From contig JAITUQ010000039.1 in NCBI GenBank assembly GCA_031286225.1, forward strand, positions 20,709-84,708: a DNA stretch of 64,000 bases, read 5' to 3'. The DNA comes from Candidatus Methanorudis spinitermitis (lineage in GTDB: Archaea > Methanobacteriota > Methanobacteria > Methanobacteriales > Methanobacteriaceae). Under the pieces are notes generated by a model. It saw nothing but the letters and a program-made list of their open reading frames with translations. It was not told the origin of the DNA and made no database searches. Made by a program: the position numbers and the translations under genes. Shown here in pieces: positions 55,735 through 64,000 of this stretch; within the stretch, counting starts at the first letter, position 1; the number at the start of each line of letters is the position of its first letter.

Positions 55735-56520
55735 TAAATTTTCCCTCCTATCAACGAAACATATTTAAATTGTTCCTAGATAAATTAGCCTCGTAACATC
55801 TTGTTTATCAATATTATATAAAAATGATGGGATTTATACATTTTGATAGTTTTTATGAGTTATTCATTGGCTTTTCTAGGATAAAAGTGTGTTATTTCGA
55901 TATCTATATATCAAAAACGTTTTTTTTACAAATGATAGTTAAACATCTAGGATATATAAATATTACTATTTAAGAATTTATGTTCACTATAAAAGAACAA
56001 AAAATCTGAATATCAACAAAATTTAAAGAGAAAACCTATTCTTTTTCCTCTGTAATTCAAAAATTTAACATAAATAAATTTAATTTCACAAAGAACCAAG
56101 CAACTATTAGTTTTTTTCATTAAACTTTTAATGACTTTAATTTGTTACTTAGTATATAATCATTATTTTAAAAAAAATAACAAACTAATAACCTAACAAT
56201 TAAAAAAAGTTATAAAGAATTCAACAAAGAGCTGAAAAATATATTGTAATTACTCAATCACAGAATGCAGTGTTAAAAAACAAATATATATTCTCTTTAA
56301 GTATGAAGAAATATGTCAGCCTTTTTTCACATTCTAAAAAAATTAACTTCTTTTATTATAGTCTTGGAAACAAATTTTGTAAGTAATCGTTATTTTAAAT
56401 ATTAATATGAATCTTTTATTTCATAATTAAATTAATAATAATCAATATATTTAATAATAAATTTTATATAATTAAAATTTATTAAATTAAAGAGTTATTT
56501 ATCTGAATCATCTAAAACTT

Positions 56521-56585
56521 TGCAAAATCTTTGATTTTGCAATGTTAGAAAATTCTTTGGATTTTCTAAACTAAATAAAATTTAG
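56521..56585. promoter_or_regulatory. Three consecutive stem-loops
   Basis: TGCAAAATC-TTT-GATTTTGCA (56521-56541), TTAGAAAAT-TCTTTGG-ATTTTCTAA (56545-56569) and CTAAAT-AAA-ATTTAG (56571-56585) are perfect inverted repeats with 9-, 9- and 6-bp stems. The first two share CTTTG in or beside the loop. They could be a terminator cluster, a small RNA or a repeat element; 390 bp upstream of pstS. Confidence 0.55.
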
Positions 56586-56840
56586 ATAATCCATTAATTA
56601 CAAAATTTTTGCCCATGACTATAAAAGTAGATCAGTTAAATATTATTGTTTTAAATCTTTTTTTAACAATTAAAACTTTTCTTTATTTATATATTTTTTT
56701 AATACTCATTTCAAAGTTTTTTGCTCATAATATCTCTTTATTGCTATTTTTTTTTAATTTATCAATTGAATCTTCAGTTAAATATTAAATTCAGGCTGAT
56801 TAATGAAATATCTAATGTTGTTCACAAATATTTCACTTTT

Positions 56841-56920
56841 TAGGAATAAAATTTCCTAGTAAATAGTTAATTTTTTTTATTTAGATATTTTGTTCATAGT
56901 TTAGGAATAAAAATATACTA
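56841..56920 (+). promoter_or_regulatory. Repeated TAGGAATAAA boxes upstream of pstS (candidate operator)
   Basis: TAGGAATAAAATTTCCTA (56841-56858) is an inverted repeat with TAGGAA/TTCCTA arms. A second TAGGAATAAAAATATACTA lies at 56902-56920. Both are preceded by TGTTCA (56819 and 56891). The boxes lie just upstream of the TATA box, where an archaeal regulator would sit. The HTH-PhoU protein is an obvious candidate binder (inference). Confidence 0.45.
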
Positions 56921-56930
56921 AATAATAAAG

Positions 56931-56940
56931 TTTATATATT
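56931..56940 (+). promoter_or_regulatory. TATA box of pstS
   Basis: TTTATATATT preceded by AAAG, about 34-43 bp before the pstS ATG. Transcription would start near 56962, leaving a very short leader. Inferred. Confidence 0.4.
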
Positions 56941-56973
56941 TAAAAGTAAACTTAAAATTTGAGGTGAAAAAAT

Positions 56974-57792
56974 ATGGATAATAAACTTATTATTGGAATA
57001 ATAGCGGCTATTGTTGTAATAGCTGCTGCTGTCTTAATCTTTAATACTGGAGGAAGTACTTCAGGAAAGATAGATATTGTAGGTTCAACATCTGTTCAAC
57101 CTGTAGCTGAAAAACTTATGGAAAAGTATCAAGAGTCTCACCCTGATGTGAAGATTAATGTTCAAGGTGGAGGTTCTGGTGTTGGTATTAAAAGTGCTCA
57201 AGACGGAACTGCAGATATTGGTACAAGTTCTAAAGATTTAAAAGATGATGAGAAACAAGGCTTAACTGAACATGTTCTTGGTCAAGATGGTATTGTTATA
57301 GCTGTTAACAAAGAAAATACTGCTAAAGACTTAACTAAAGATCAATTAAAAGATATATTCTCTGGTAAAATTACCAACTGGAAAGAAGTTGGAGGAAAAG
57401 ATGCTCCAATCAATATTATAACTCGTGAAGAAGGTTCTGGTACTTTAGATGCATTCATATCTATTGTTATGGGAAAAGACACCGAGATTAAATCTGATGC
57501 TATTGTTCAATCTTCAACTGAAGCTGTTAAACAATCTGTAAAACAAGATCCTAATGCTATTGGTTTTGTATCTTATGCTGCTATGAGTGATGATGTAAAA
57601 GCATTAAGTATTGGTGGAGTACCTCCATCTGAAGCAACTATAGCTGATGGAACTTATGAATTACAAAGACCATTTATTTTTTTAGTAAAAGGAGAGCCAA
57701 CTGGTGCTGTAAAAGATTTTATAGACTGGGTAATGGGTCCTGAAGGTACAAAAATATTAGAAGAAGAAAAAATTGTAAAATCAAATAAATAA
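56974..57792 (+). CDS. pstS: Phosphate ABC transporter, phosphate-binding protein PstS (copy 1)
   Basis: 272 residues. An N-terminal helix (about 4-24) anchors or exports the protein. [20 protein letters not shown] starts the binding domain, [22 protein letters not shown] holds phosphate-contact residues, and TREEGSGT followed by [10 protein letters not shown] completes it. PstS captures phosphate outside the membrane and hands it to PstC/PstA. GAGGTG lies upstream of the ATG. A paralogue follows after 398 bp. Confidence 0.95.
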   Translation: MDNKLIIGIIAAIVVIAAAVLIFNTGGSTSGKIDIVGSTSVQPVAEKLMEKYQESHPDVKINVQGGGSGVGIKSAQDGTADIGTSSKDLKDDEKQGLTEHVLGQDGIVIAVNKENTAKDLTKDQLKDIFSGKITNWKEVGGKDAPINIITREEGSGTLDAFISIVMGKDTEIKSDAIVQSSTEAVKQSVKQDPNAIGFVSYAAMSDDVKALSIGGVPPSEATIADGTYELQRPFIFLVKGEPTGAVKDFIDWVMGPEGTKILEEEKIVKSNK

Positions 57793-58190
57793 TGTTTTAG
57801 ACTTTAACTAAAAATATTTAGGGTAAATTAGATTTAATAAATATTGTTATAATCAATAATATATACTCCAATTTCATTTAACTCTCAGAATATTGTTTAT
57901 AAATTTATAATTTTTCTAATTTATCCTAATTTATAAAAATTAATTGATAATTATAATTTTAATAATGACTAACTAAGATTAAAATTTTTTTATTAAAAAT
58001 AAATTATTTTATAATTTTATTTTTAATTATAATCTTAATGTTTAAAGTTTTATCTTTAAAATCCATAAAATCCTTTTTAAAATAGCTTTTCACAGATTTT
58101 CATAGCTATTTATTTTTCATTTATATTTTGTTTCAGGATAAACCTTAATTTTTAAATAGTTCTAAGTAGAACTAAAGTTAAGGTAGTGTT
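57793..58190. other. Intergenic region between pstS copies
   Basis: 398 bp, A/T-rich. AGTTCTAAGTAGAACT (58158-58173) is a perfect inverted repeat 18 bp before the second pstS start and could be an operator or a leader hairpin. No gene is seen. Confidence 0.45.
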
Positions 58191-58994
58191 ATGGATTCAA
58201 AATTAAAAGTTGTAATAATAATTTTTTTAGTTGTTGGATTTGTTTATTTTGTTATAAATCCTGGTTCAACTTATGAAAGAATTGATATTGTAGGTTCTAC
58301 TTCTGTTCAGCCACTTGCAGAAAAATTAGCCAATGCTTTTATGGAAAATCGTCCGGATATTAGAATAAATGTTCAAGGTGGCGGTTCTGGAATGGGTATA
58401 AGAAGTACACAACAAGGAATTGTAGATATTGGGATGAGTTCTAAAGAATTATCTTCAGATGAAAAAAAAGATATAACTGTAATAGAAATTGGAAAAGAAG
58501 GAATTGTTGTAGGTGTTAATAATAAAAACAATGTTTTTGACCTTACAATTGAGCAAATAAGAGATATTTTTAATGGAAAAATTAAAAATTGGAAAGAACT
58601 TGGTGGTCCTGATTTAGAAATCCATGTTATCACTCGTGAAGAAGGTTCTGGAACAAGATCAGCTTTTGAATCTATTGTTATGGGGGATACTGAAATAAAA
58701 TCTGATGCTGTTGTTCAAAGTTCTACTGAATCTGTTAAACAATCAGTAGCTTCTGATCCTGGAGCTATTGGTTTTGTTTCTCTTGCTCATATGAGTAATG
58801 ATATAAAAGCACTATTAGTTGAAGGTGTTGAGCCCTCTGATGTAACAGTAGCTAATGGAGAATACTTACTTCAAAGACCATTTTTATTTTTGGTTAAAGG
58901 AGAAAATACTCCTGTTTTACAAGAGTTTTTAGATTGGATAAAATCTCCTGCAGGAATTAAAATCATTAAAAATGAAAATATTGTTCCAAATTAA
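58191..58994 (+). CDS. pstS: Phosphate ABC transporter, phosphate-binding protein PstS (copy 2)
   Basis: 267 residues, clearly paralogous to copy 1: [40 protein letters not shown] and [20 protein letters not shown]-terminal membrane helix about 5-22. AAGGTAG precedes the ATG. Two tandem PstS proteins may differ in phosphate affinity or expression; the sequence does not tell which. pstC follows 275 bp downstream. Confidence 0.94.
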   Translation: MDSKLKVVIIIFLVVGFVYFVINPGSTYERIDIVGSTSVQPLAEKLANAFMENRPDIRINVQGGGSGMGIRSTQQGIVDIGMSSKELSSDEKKDITVIEIGKEGIVVGVNNKNNVFDLTIEQIRDIFNGKIKNWKELGGPDLEIHVITREEGSGTRSAFESIVMGDTEIKSDAVVQSSTESVKQSVASDPGAIGFVSLAHMSNDIKALLVEGVEPSDVTVANGEYLLQRPFLFLVKGENTPVLQEFLDWIKSPAGIKIIKNENIVPN

Positions 58995-59269
58995 TTTAAA
59001 ACTTTGAAAAATGTTTAAAGATTCGAAATTATTGCAAGATTAGTTTGTTTATTAATATTTATCAATTAATTTTTTTAAATTTTTTAATTATTTTTATTAA
59101 TAAGTTGTAAATTAATTTTTAAATCAATTTTTAAGATTAATTTTTAAATTAATTTTTTTAAATTTTTTAATTACTTTTATTAAAAATTATTAATTGATTT
59201 TTTTAAATATTAATTGATTTTTTTAAAAATATATAAATATATATTTAATCATTATTATTGAGGTTTATC

Positions 59270-60148
59270 ATGGACAAAAATAGAATTAATGAATTTTTAA
59301 TTGAAAAAGGACTTTTTATAACGGCTATTTTTTCTATTATGGTAATTTTTGTCATTATTTTATTTATCTTAATGGAAGGGCTACCTGCTTTTGAAGAATA
59401 TGGATTTTTTAACTTTTTATTTGGTTTAGCTTGGTCACCAAATCATGGGGAATATGGTGTCTTTGCTATGATAATTGGTTCATTGTGTGTAACTTTGTTG
59501 TCCTTACTTATGGCAGTGCCATTATCACTTCTTTGTGCTATATTTATGGCAGAAGTAGCTCCTAATAATATCAGAAAGATTTTAAAACCTGTTGTTGAAA
59601 CTTTATCAGGAATTCCATCAGTTGTTTATGGATTTTTTGGCTTGATAGTATTGGTTCCATTCTTACGTGAAAGCTTTGGAGGAACTGGTTTTAGCATGTT
59701 TGCAGCTTCCTTAATTTTAACAGTAATGGTTTTACCAACAATTATTAGTATTTCTCAAGATTCCTTAAGAGCTGTACCTCATGAATATAGGGAAGCTTCT
59801 TTTGGATTAGGAGCAACTAACTGGCAAACCATAAAAAATATTGTATTTCCTGCAGCTCTTCCAGGAATTGTTACAGCTATTATTTTAGGAATGGGAAGAG
59901 CTATTGGAGAAACATTAGCTGTTATAATGGTTGTGGGTAATGTTGTACAAATTCCATCCTCAATTTTTGATCCAGTTCGTACTTTAACTGCAAATATAGC
60001 TATTGAAATGGGTTATGCTACAGGACTTCACTATAATGCATTATTTGGAACAGCTATTGTGTTGTTTTTAATAATCATGATTTTACTTCTGGTTGCAAAT
60101 TATATTCGCTATAAATATAAGGTAGATATAGGAGGAGGTTACTTATGA
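59270..60148 (+). CDS. pstC: Phosphate ABC transporter permease PstC
   Basis: 292 residues with six membrane helices. The ABC-coupling EAA-type loop [29 protein letters not shown] (about 165-195) is present, as is the PstC-type loop [23 protein letters not shown] 59270 follows GAGGTT; a TTG at 59258 is before that site. A small frame overlaps its stop codon. Confidence 0.95.
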   Translation: MDKNRINEFLIEKGLFITAIFSIMVIFVIILFILMEGLPAFEEYGFFNFLFGLAWSPNHGEYGVFAMIIGSLCVTLLSLLMAVPLSLLCAIFMAEVAPNNIRKILKPVVETLSGIPSVVYGFFGLIVLVPFLRESFGGTGFSMFAASLILTVMVLPTIISISQDSLRAVPHEYREASFGLGATNWQTIKNIVFPAALPGIVTAIILGMGRAIGETLAVIMVVGNVVQIPSSIFDPVRTLTANIAIEMGYATGLHYNALFGTAIVLFLIIMILLLVANYIRYKYKVDIGGGYL

Positions 60149-60222
60149 TTAACTTTCTTACTAAGTGTAAATCCAGAGATTTAAATTTATTCAGCTTTAA
60201 ATTTATTAATGGAGTTGAATAG
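60145..60222 (+). CDS. 25-residue mini-ORF bridging pstC and pstA
   Basis: ATG (60145) overlaps the pstC stop as ATGA and is preceded by the strongest ribosome site in the operon, GGAGGAGGT (60131-60139). The frame ([20 protein letters not shown] then INGVE) ends two bases before the pstA ATG, which itself has only a distant GGAG. It looks like a coupling peptide that carries ribosomes to pstA. No known family; it may also be a relic. Confidence 0.4.
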   Translation: MINFLTKCKSRDLNLFSFKFINGVE

Positions 60223-60224
60223 CT

Positions 60225-61076
60225 ATGGGGTTTAGAGTTTTATCTCCTAGAATATCACAGAAAATAATGAATATAGTTTTTATTATTTCTGGTTTAATCA
60301 CAATTTTGATTTTGGTTTTTGTTTTAGGATATATATTAATTAAGGGACTTCCTGTGGTTAATTTAGATTTTATATTTTCAAATCCTATTGATTCTGGTAG
60401 AGAAGGTGGAATCTTTCCAATGATTGTTTCAAGCCTTTTTGTAACCTTAATTGCAGGTATTATAGCTACTCCTTTAGGTGTTGGTGCAGCTGTATACTTA
60501 GCTGAATATGCTGGTGAAAACTGGTTGGTTAAAGTAATAAGATTTGGTGCAGAAACATTAGCTTCAATTCCATCAATTGTATTTGGGCTTTTTGGATTAG
60601 CATTTTTTGTAGTATTTTTAGGACTTGGATGGTCAATCCTTTCAGGAAGTTTAGTCCTTGCAATCATGGCGATTCCAACGATTTTTCAAGTTTCTGAAGT
60701 TACGATTTCTTCTATACCTAGTTCATTTAGAGAAGGTAGCTTTGGATTAGGTGCTACAAAGTGGCAAACAGTTTATAGAGTTGTGTTACCTGCAGCTATC
60801 CCTGGAATAGTAACAGGAGTGATTTTAGGAATGACAAGAGCTATTTCAGAAGCAGCAGCTGTAATGTTTGCTGTTGGAGCAGCTTTATCTCTTCCATTAT
60901 CTATATTTGATCCTGGAAGACCACTCCCACTTCATTTGTATATTTTAGCTACTGAAGGAATTTCACTTGATAACGCTTATGGAACAGCAGCTGTTCTTGT
61001 TATACTCGTACTTTTTGTTACAATAATTACTAATTTAGCGGTTGATAGGTATCAAAATAAGATTATGGGTAGGTAA
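60225..61076 (+). CDS. pstA: Phosphate ABC transporter permease PstA
   Basis: 283 residues with six membrane helices and the coupling loop [30 protein letters not shown]. It pairs with PstC. The PstA-type [20 protein letters not shown] loop near the N-terminus is present. Spacing suggests translation coupled to the mini-ORF upstream. pstB follows after 143 bp. Confidence 0.95.
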   Translation: MGFRVLSPRISQKIMNIVFIISGLITILILVFVLGYILIKGLPVVNLDFIFSNPIDSGREGGIFPMIVSSLFVTLIAGIIATPLGVGAAVYLAEYAGENWLVKVIRFGAETLASIPSIVFGLFGLAFFVVFLGLGWSILSGSLVLAIMAIPTIFQVSEVTISSIPSSFREGSFGLGATKWQTVYRVVLPAAIPGIVTGVILGMTRAISEAAAVMFAVGAALSLPLSIFDPGRPLPLHLYILATEGISLDNAYGTAAVLVILVLFVTIITNLAVDRYQNKIMGR

Positions 61077-61219
61077 CAGCTTTTCTTATATACATTTTTT
61101 AAATTATTAAAATATTTTAATAAAAAAATATTTTTATTACATGAATTTTTTAAAATTATTAAAACATCTTTAGTATTATTTACTAATTAAATATAATTAA
61201 CAATTAAAAGGGGCTAATA

Positions 61220-61972
61220 ATGAATAAAATAGAAGTAGAAGATCTAAATGTTTATTTTGGGGATAATCATGTCCTTAAAGATGTCAACATAGAAATACCT
61301 AAAAATAATGTTACAGCTTTAATAGGTCCTTCTGGGTGTGGTAAATCTACATTCATTAGAACAGTAAATAGAATGAATGATTTGATTCCAAGCTTTCGCC
61401 ATGAAGGTAATGTTTTATTAGATGGTGTGGATGTTTATAATCACAAAATGGATGTCGTTGATCTTAGAAAAAAAGTAGGCATGGTTTTTCAAAAACCTAA
61501 TCCATTTCCTAAGTCTATATTTGAAAATGTAGCTTATGGACTTAGAATTCATGGAATTAATGATAATGATTCTTTATCTGCTAGAGTAGAAGAAGCTTTA
61601 AGATCTGCTGCTTTATGGGATGAGGTAGAGGATAAACTTGAAAATTCTGCTATGGGCTTATCAGGAGGACAACAACAAAGACTTTGCATAGCTAGAACTA
61701 TAGCTAATAATCCAAAAGTTATTTTAATGGATGAACCTTGTTCTGCTTTAGATCCAATTTCAACAACAAAGATTGAAGATTTAATTCATAAATTAAAACG
61801 AGATTATACGATTATTATAGTAACTCATAATATGCAACAAGCTACGAGAGTTTCTAAATATACTTCCTTTTTCTTAAATGGTGAGATAATTGAAAGTAAT
61901 TTAACCGATAAAATTTTCATTGATCCACAAAATAAAAAAACTGAGGATTATATCACTGGAAGATTTGGTTAG
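61220..61972 (+). CDS. pstB: Phosphate ABC transporter ATP-binding protein PstB
   Basis: 250 residues, the ATPase of the phosphate importer. Walker [10 protein letters not shown] (about 38-46), Q-loop [10 protein letters not shown], signature [12 protein letters not shown] (about 149), Walker [14 protein letters not shown] and the switch His in IVTHNMQQA are all intact. AAAGGGG lies before the ATG. Confidence 0.97.
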   Translation: MNKIEVEDLNVYFGDNHVLKDVNIEIPKNNVTALIGPSGCGKSTFIRTVNRMNDLIPSFRHEGNVLLDGVDVYNHKMDVVDLRKKVGMVFQKPNPFPKSIFENVAYGLRIHGINDNDSLSARVEEALRSAALWDEVEDKLENSAMGLSGGQQQRLCIARTIANNPKVILMDEPCSALDPISTTKIEDLIHKLKRDYTIIIVTHNMQQATRVSKYTSFFLNGEIIESNLTDKIFIDPQNKKTEDYITGRFG

Positions 61973-62127
61973 ACAGTAGCTATTAACAAATCTTAAAGAA
62001 ATATTAATAATTAAAAATGATTTTTTTAATTTTTATAATTAAATTAAAAAATGATTTATTTCATAATTTTTAATTTTAATATATTTTATATTATTGAGTA
62101 AAAGATAAAATAATGGGGGATGATTTT

Positions 62128-62793
62128 ATGGATAGAGAATATCCAAGAATATCATTTAAAAACAGAATAAAAAGTGTGAAAGATGAAGCTGAAAAGATAG
62201 GTAGAATGGTTATTGAATCTAATAGAAAAACTATCACTTTATTAAATAAATATGATGAAAAAATAGCTAAAGAAGTAATAGCTACTTCTAAAGACATTGA
62301 TGAAGCTACTTTTGACTTAGAAAGAATGTGTATAAGATTTTTAGCTGCAGAACAACCACTTGCTGGTGATTTAATGTTTATTGAATCAACCATAAGGATT
62401 ACAAGCCACATAAAAAGAATTGCTACTTTAGCAGCTAATATAGCTGAGGTTTCAGCTTTGATAAAAGATGTCAACGTTCCTGACAAATTAAAAGAAGATT
62501 TACAATATATGGCAGATTATGTACAAATGATGTTAAGTAAAGGAATCTATACTTTTTTAGATCAAAATGTAGAAATGGCAAAAGAGTTACGCCGTGATGA
62601 TGATAAAGTAGATGATCTTTTTGATACAATATTAGAACAAGTTACAGATTGCATGTTTAAAGATAAAGAAGCTATTACGCAAATTATTAATATAGTTTTC
62701 ATAGCTAGATTCCTTGAAAGAATAGGTGATAGAGCTGTTGATATTGGTCAAAGAACAATTTTCATGTTAACTCTCAAAAAACCTAAAAGATAG
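62128..62793 (+). CDS. phoU: Phosphate transport regulator PhoU
   Basis: 221 residues of the PhoU family: two three-helix bundles with ESTIRITSHIKRIATLAANIAE and NIVFIARFLERIGDRAVDIG helices. PhoU damps Pst activity and signals phosphate status. The start is ATG 62128, with GGGGGA at 62115-62120; ATG 62113 is inside that site. Last gene of the phosphate cluster. Unlike the protein at 52326 it has no HTH. Confidence 0.93.
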   Translation: MDREYPRISFKNRIKSVKDEAEKIGRMVIESNRKTITLLNKYDEKIAKEVIATSKDIDEATFDLERMCIRFLAAEQPLAGDLMFIESTIRITSHIKRIATLAANIAEVSALIKDVNVPDKLKEDLQYMADYVQMMLSKGIYTFLDQNVEMAKELRRDDDKVDDLFDTILEQVTDCMFKDKEAITQIINIVFIARFLERIGDRAVDIGQRTIFMLTLKKPKR

Positions 62794-62990
62794 CTAATAA
62801 TTTTTTAATTAATTTATTAATAACTCGTTATTATTAAAAATTAATGAAAATAGCTATTTATTCTTTTCCATATATATCTTTTTATTTTCTAGGCTTGTTT
62901 TTTTTATTTTTTTTAGATTTTTTTTCATTCTTATTAAGGTTTTAATTACTTTTTTTTTAAACTTTATTAATATTAAGTTGTTTATAACTT

Positions 62991-63833
62991 TTAGCTATCT
63001 TTTAATATTGTAGTAGCGTGTCTATGAGCCCAACACTGAATACAAACTCCAATTGGAAGTCCTGCAGTATGTGTAGCTATTTTATTGATTTTAACATCAA
63101 GTGCGGTTGTTTTTCCACCTAAACCCATTGGACCAATTCCAGCGTTGTTTATTTTTTCTAAAATTTCTTTCTCTAGTATAGCTAATTTTGAATCAGGGTT
63201 TTTGTCTCCAATTTTTCGTATAAGTGCTTTTTTCGCTGTTTTCATAGCTAAATCAGATGTTCCACCAATTCCAACACCTACAATTGTTGGTGGACAAGGT
63301 TTTCCACCAGCTTTAAGAACAGTTTCAATTACAAAGTCTTTAATTCCCTCTATTCCTTCTCCAGGTAAAGCCATCTTCAATCCATTGTTATTTTCAGAAC
63401 CAAAACCTTTAGGAAGTATAGTAAATTCTATATAATTTTCATCAATTAATTCAATATCAATTTGAGGAATGTTTTTTCCAAGATTGTTCCCTGAATTTTT
63501 TCTTGTTATTGGATCTACTATGTTTGGTCTCAGTGGAACTTCTTTAGTAGCTTTTTCAACCCCTTTTCTAATTCCTTCATAAAGATTTTCAACTTTAACA
63601 TTACCAAGTTTTACAAATACTATTGGTAATCCTGTATCCTGACACATTGGAATTGACTTTTCTTCAGCTAATTCAATATTTTTCAAAATAGCTTCAATAT
63701 TTAGCTTAGCAATTTTACTATCTTCAACTTTAAGAGCACCTTCAAGCGAATTTTTTACATCTTTTGGTAGAACTATAGCTGCTTTTTTATAGAGTTGATA
63801 AATAGTATCTGAAATGATCTCTTCTTTTATCAT
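62991..63833 (-). CDS. Fumarate hydratase class I, alpha subunit
   Basis: 280 residues, the N-terminal (alpha) part of the two-subunit [4Fe-4S] fumarase/L-tartrate dehydratase family. [14 protein letters not shown] (about 62-75), [10 protein letters not shown] and [16 protein letters not shown] carry cluster and substrate residues (Cys in CQDTG). [10 protein letters not shown] ends the protein. In methanogens it makes malate from fumarate in the partial reductive TCA cycle. The beta subunit is not in the window. GAGGT lies before the ATG. Confidence 0.93.
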   Translation of the reverse strand: MIKEEIISDTIYQLYKKAAIVLPKDVKNSLEGALKVEDSKIAKLNIEAILKNIELAEEKSIPMCQDTGLPIVFVKLGNVKVENLYEGIRKGVEKATKEVPLRPNIVDPITRKNSGNNLGKNIPQIDIELIDENYIEFTILPKGFGSENNNGLKMALPGEGIEGIKDFVIETVLKAGGKPCPPTIVGVGIGGTSDLAMKTAKKALIRKIGDKNPDSKLAILEKEILEKINNAGIGPMGLGGKTTALDVKINKIATHTAGLPIGVCIQCWAHRHATTILKDS

Positions 63834-64000
63834 TTTTTTACCTCTAAGATTATTGAAGGATATTTATGTTAAAAATCTTTAATTTTTGAAAAAATGATGT
63901 AAATTTAATAATAATACTTTAATTAAAGTTTTTTCTTTTTTTATAATTATTTTTTTTTAAAGTTTTTTTTTTTATTAATTTTTTTAATCATTTTTTTTTT

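Larger units (their letters stand above)
55735..56973. other. Long intergenic region upstream of pstS
   Basis: About 1.2 kb without a gene. It contains three successive hairpins (56521-56585), repeated TAGGAATAAA boxes (56841-56920) and a TATA box (56931-56940). The stretch 55735-56500 is low-complexity A/T. Confidence 0.5.

Overview
The window is strongly AT-rich (clearly below 30% G+C) and comes from a methanogenic archaeon of the Methanobacteriales, most like Methanobrevibacter. The evidence is gene content: RadB, ABCE1/Rli1, Pth2, archaeal EF-1beta, the MfnE kinase of methanofuran biosynthesis, a complete archaeal acetyl-CoA decarbonylase/synthase (Cdh) gene set, CbiM-PDGLE-CbiQ, large adhesin-like beta-helix proteins, and start sites preceded by GGTGAT or GGAGG. 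I cannot name the species.

Layout. 1-11.6 kb holds housekeeping genes: the radB end, an aminotransferase, a secreted beta-helix protein, abce1 on the minus strand, pth2, a single-domain GyrI-like protein, mfnE with a Zn-ribbon protein, ef1b, and a TctA-like permease. 12.5-20.7 kb is an accessory block of three paralogous ~475-residue proteins, each built of three GyrI-like ligand-binding domains. A MATE efflux pump lies between the first two, and the second and third genes carry recognisably related 400-460 bp upstream regions. 20.7-25.1 kb has a methanogen protein with a methyltransferase-like half, and a two-gene secretion/pilus ATPase-membrane platform. 25.8-27.6 kb is a cobalt uptake operon that lacks cbiO. 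30.0-40.4 kb is the Cdh operon (cdhA, cdhB, cdhC, cooC, cdhD, cdhE, ferredoxin), interrupted by two VOC/glyoxalase-fold genes. 41-50 kb is a cell-surface region: secreted proteins, a polysaccharide polymerase-like protein, a large adhesin with an odd Cys-Lys/Asn-Gln-Gly tail, and a DUF354 protein. It is followed by a small ferredoxin and two tRNA genes (Leu-TAA, Thr-GGT). 51.5-62.8 kb is phosphate-related: a membrane protein, an HTH-PhoU regulator, two pstS, pstC, pstA, pstB and phoU, with a patch of decayed genes at 54-55 kb. The window ends with a minus-strand fumarase alpha subunit.

How it works together. Cdh proteins make acetyl-CoA from CO2 and methyl-tetrahydromethanopterin, CooC probably serves nickel insertion, and CbiMQ supplies cobalt for the corrinoid carried by CdhDE. 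The Pst-PhoU genes form a complete phosphate uptake and signalling set.

The main non-standard observations are: (1) the palindrome TAGCTA (often AATAGCTATT) is iterated about ten times more often than base composition predicts, in genes and spacers alike; (2) an expansion of GyrI-like domains (nine domains in three genes, one single-domain gene, one pseudogene) with related upstream regions; (3) a three-copy ~155 bp MITE-like element and a second family of ~200 bp elements with GAGGCTG-type terminal inverted repeats; (4) at least two genes that appear to start at ATT codons placed exactly where ATG should be; (5) a 26-bp-period array of palindromes at 25.7 kb; (6) VOC genes inserted in the cdh operon, each preceded by a short tandem duplication.
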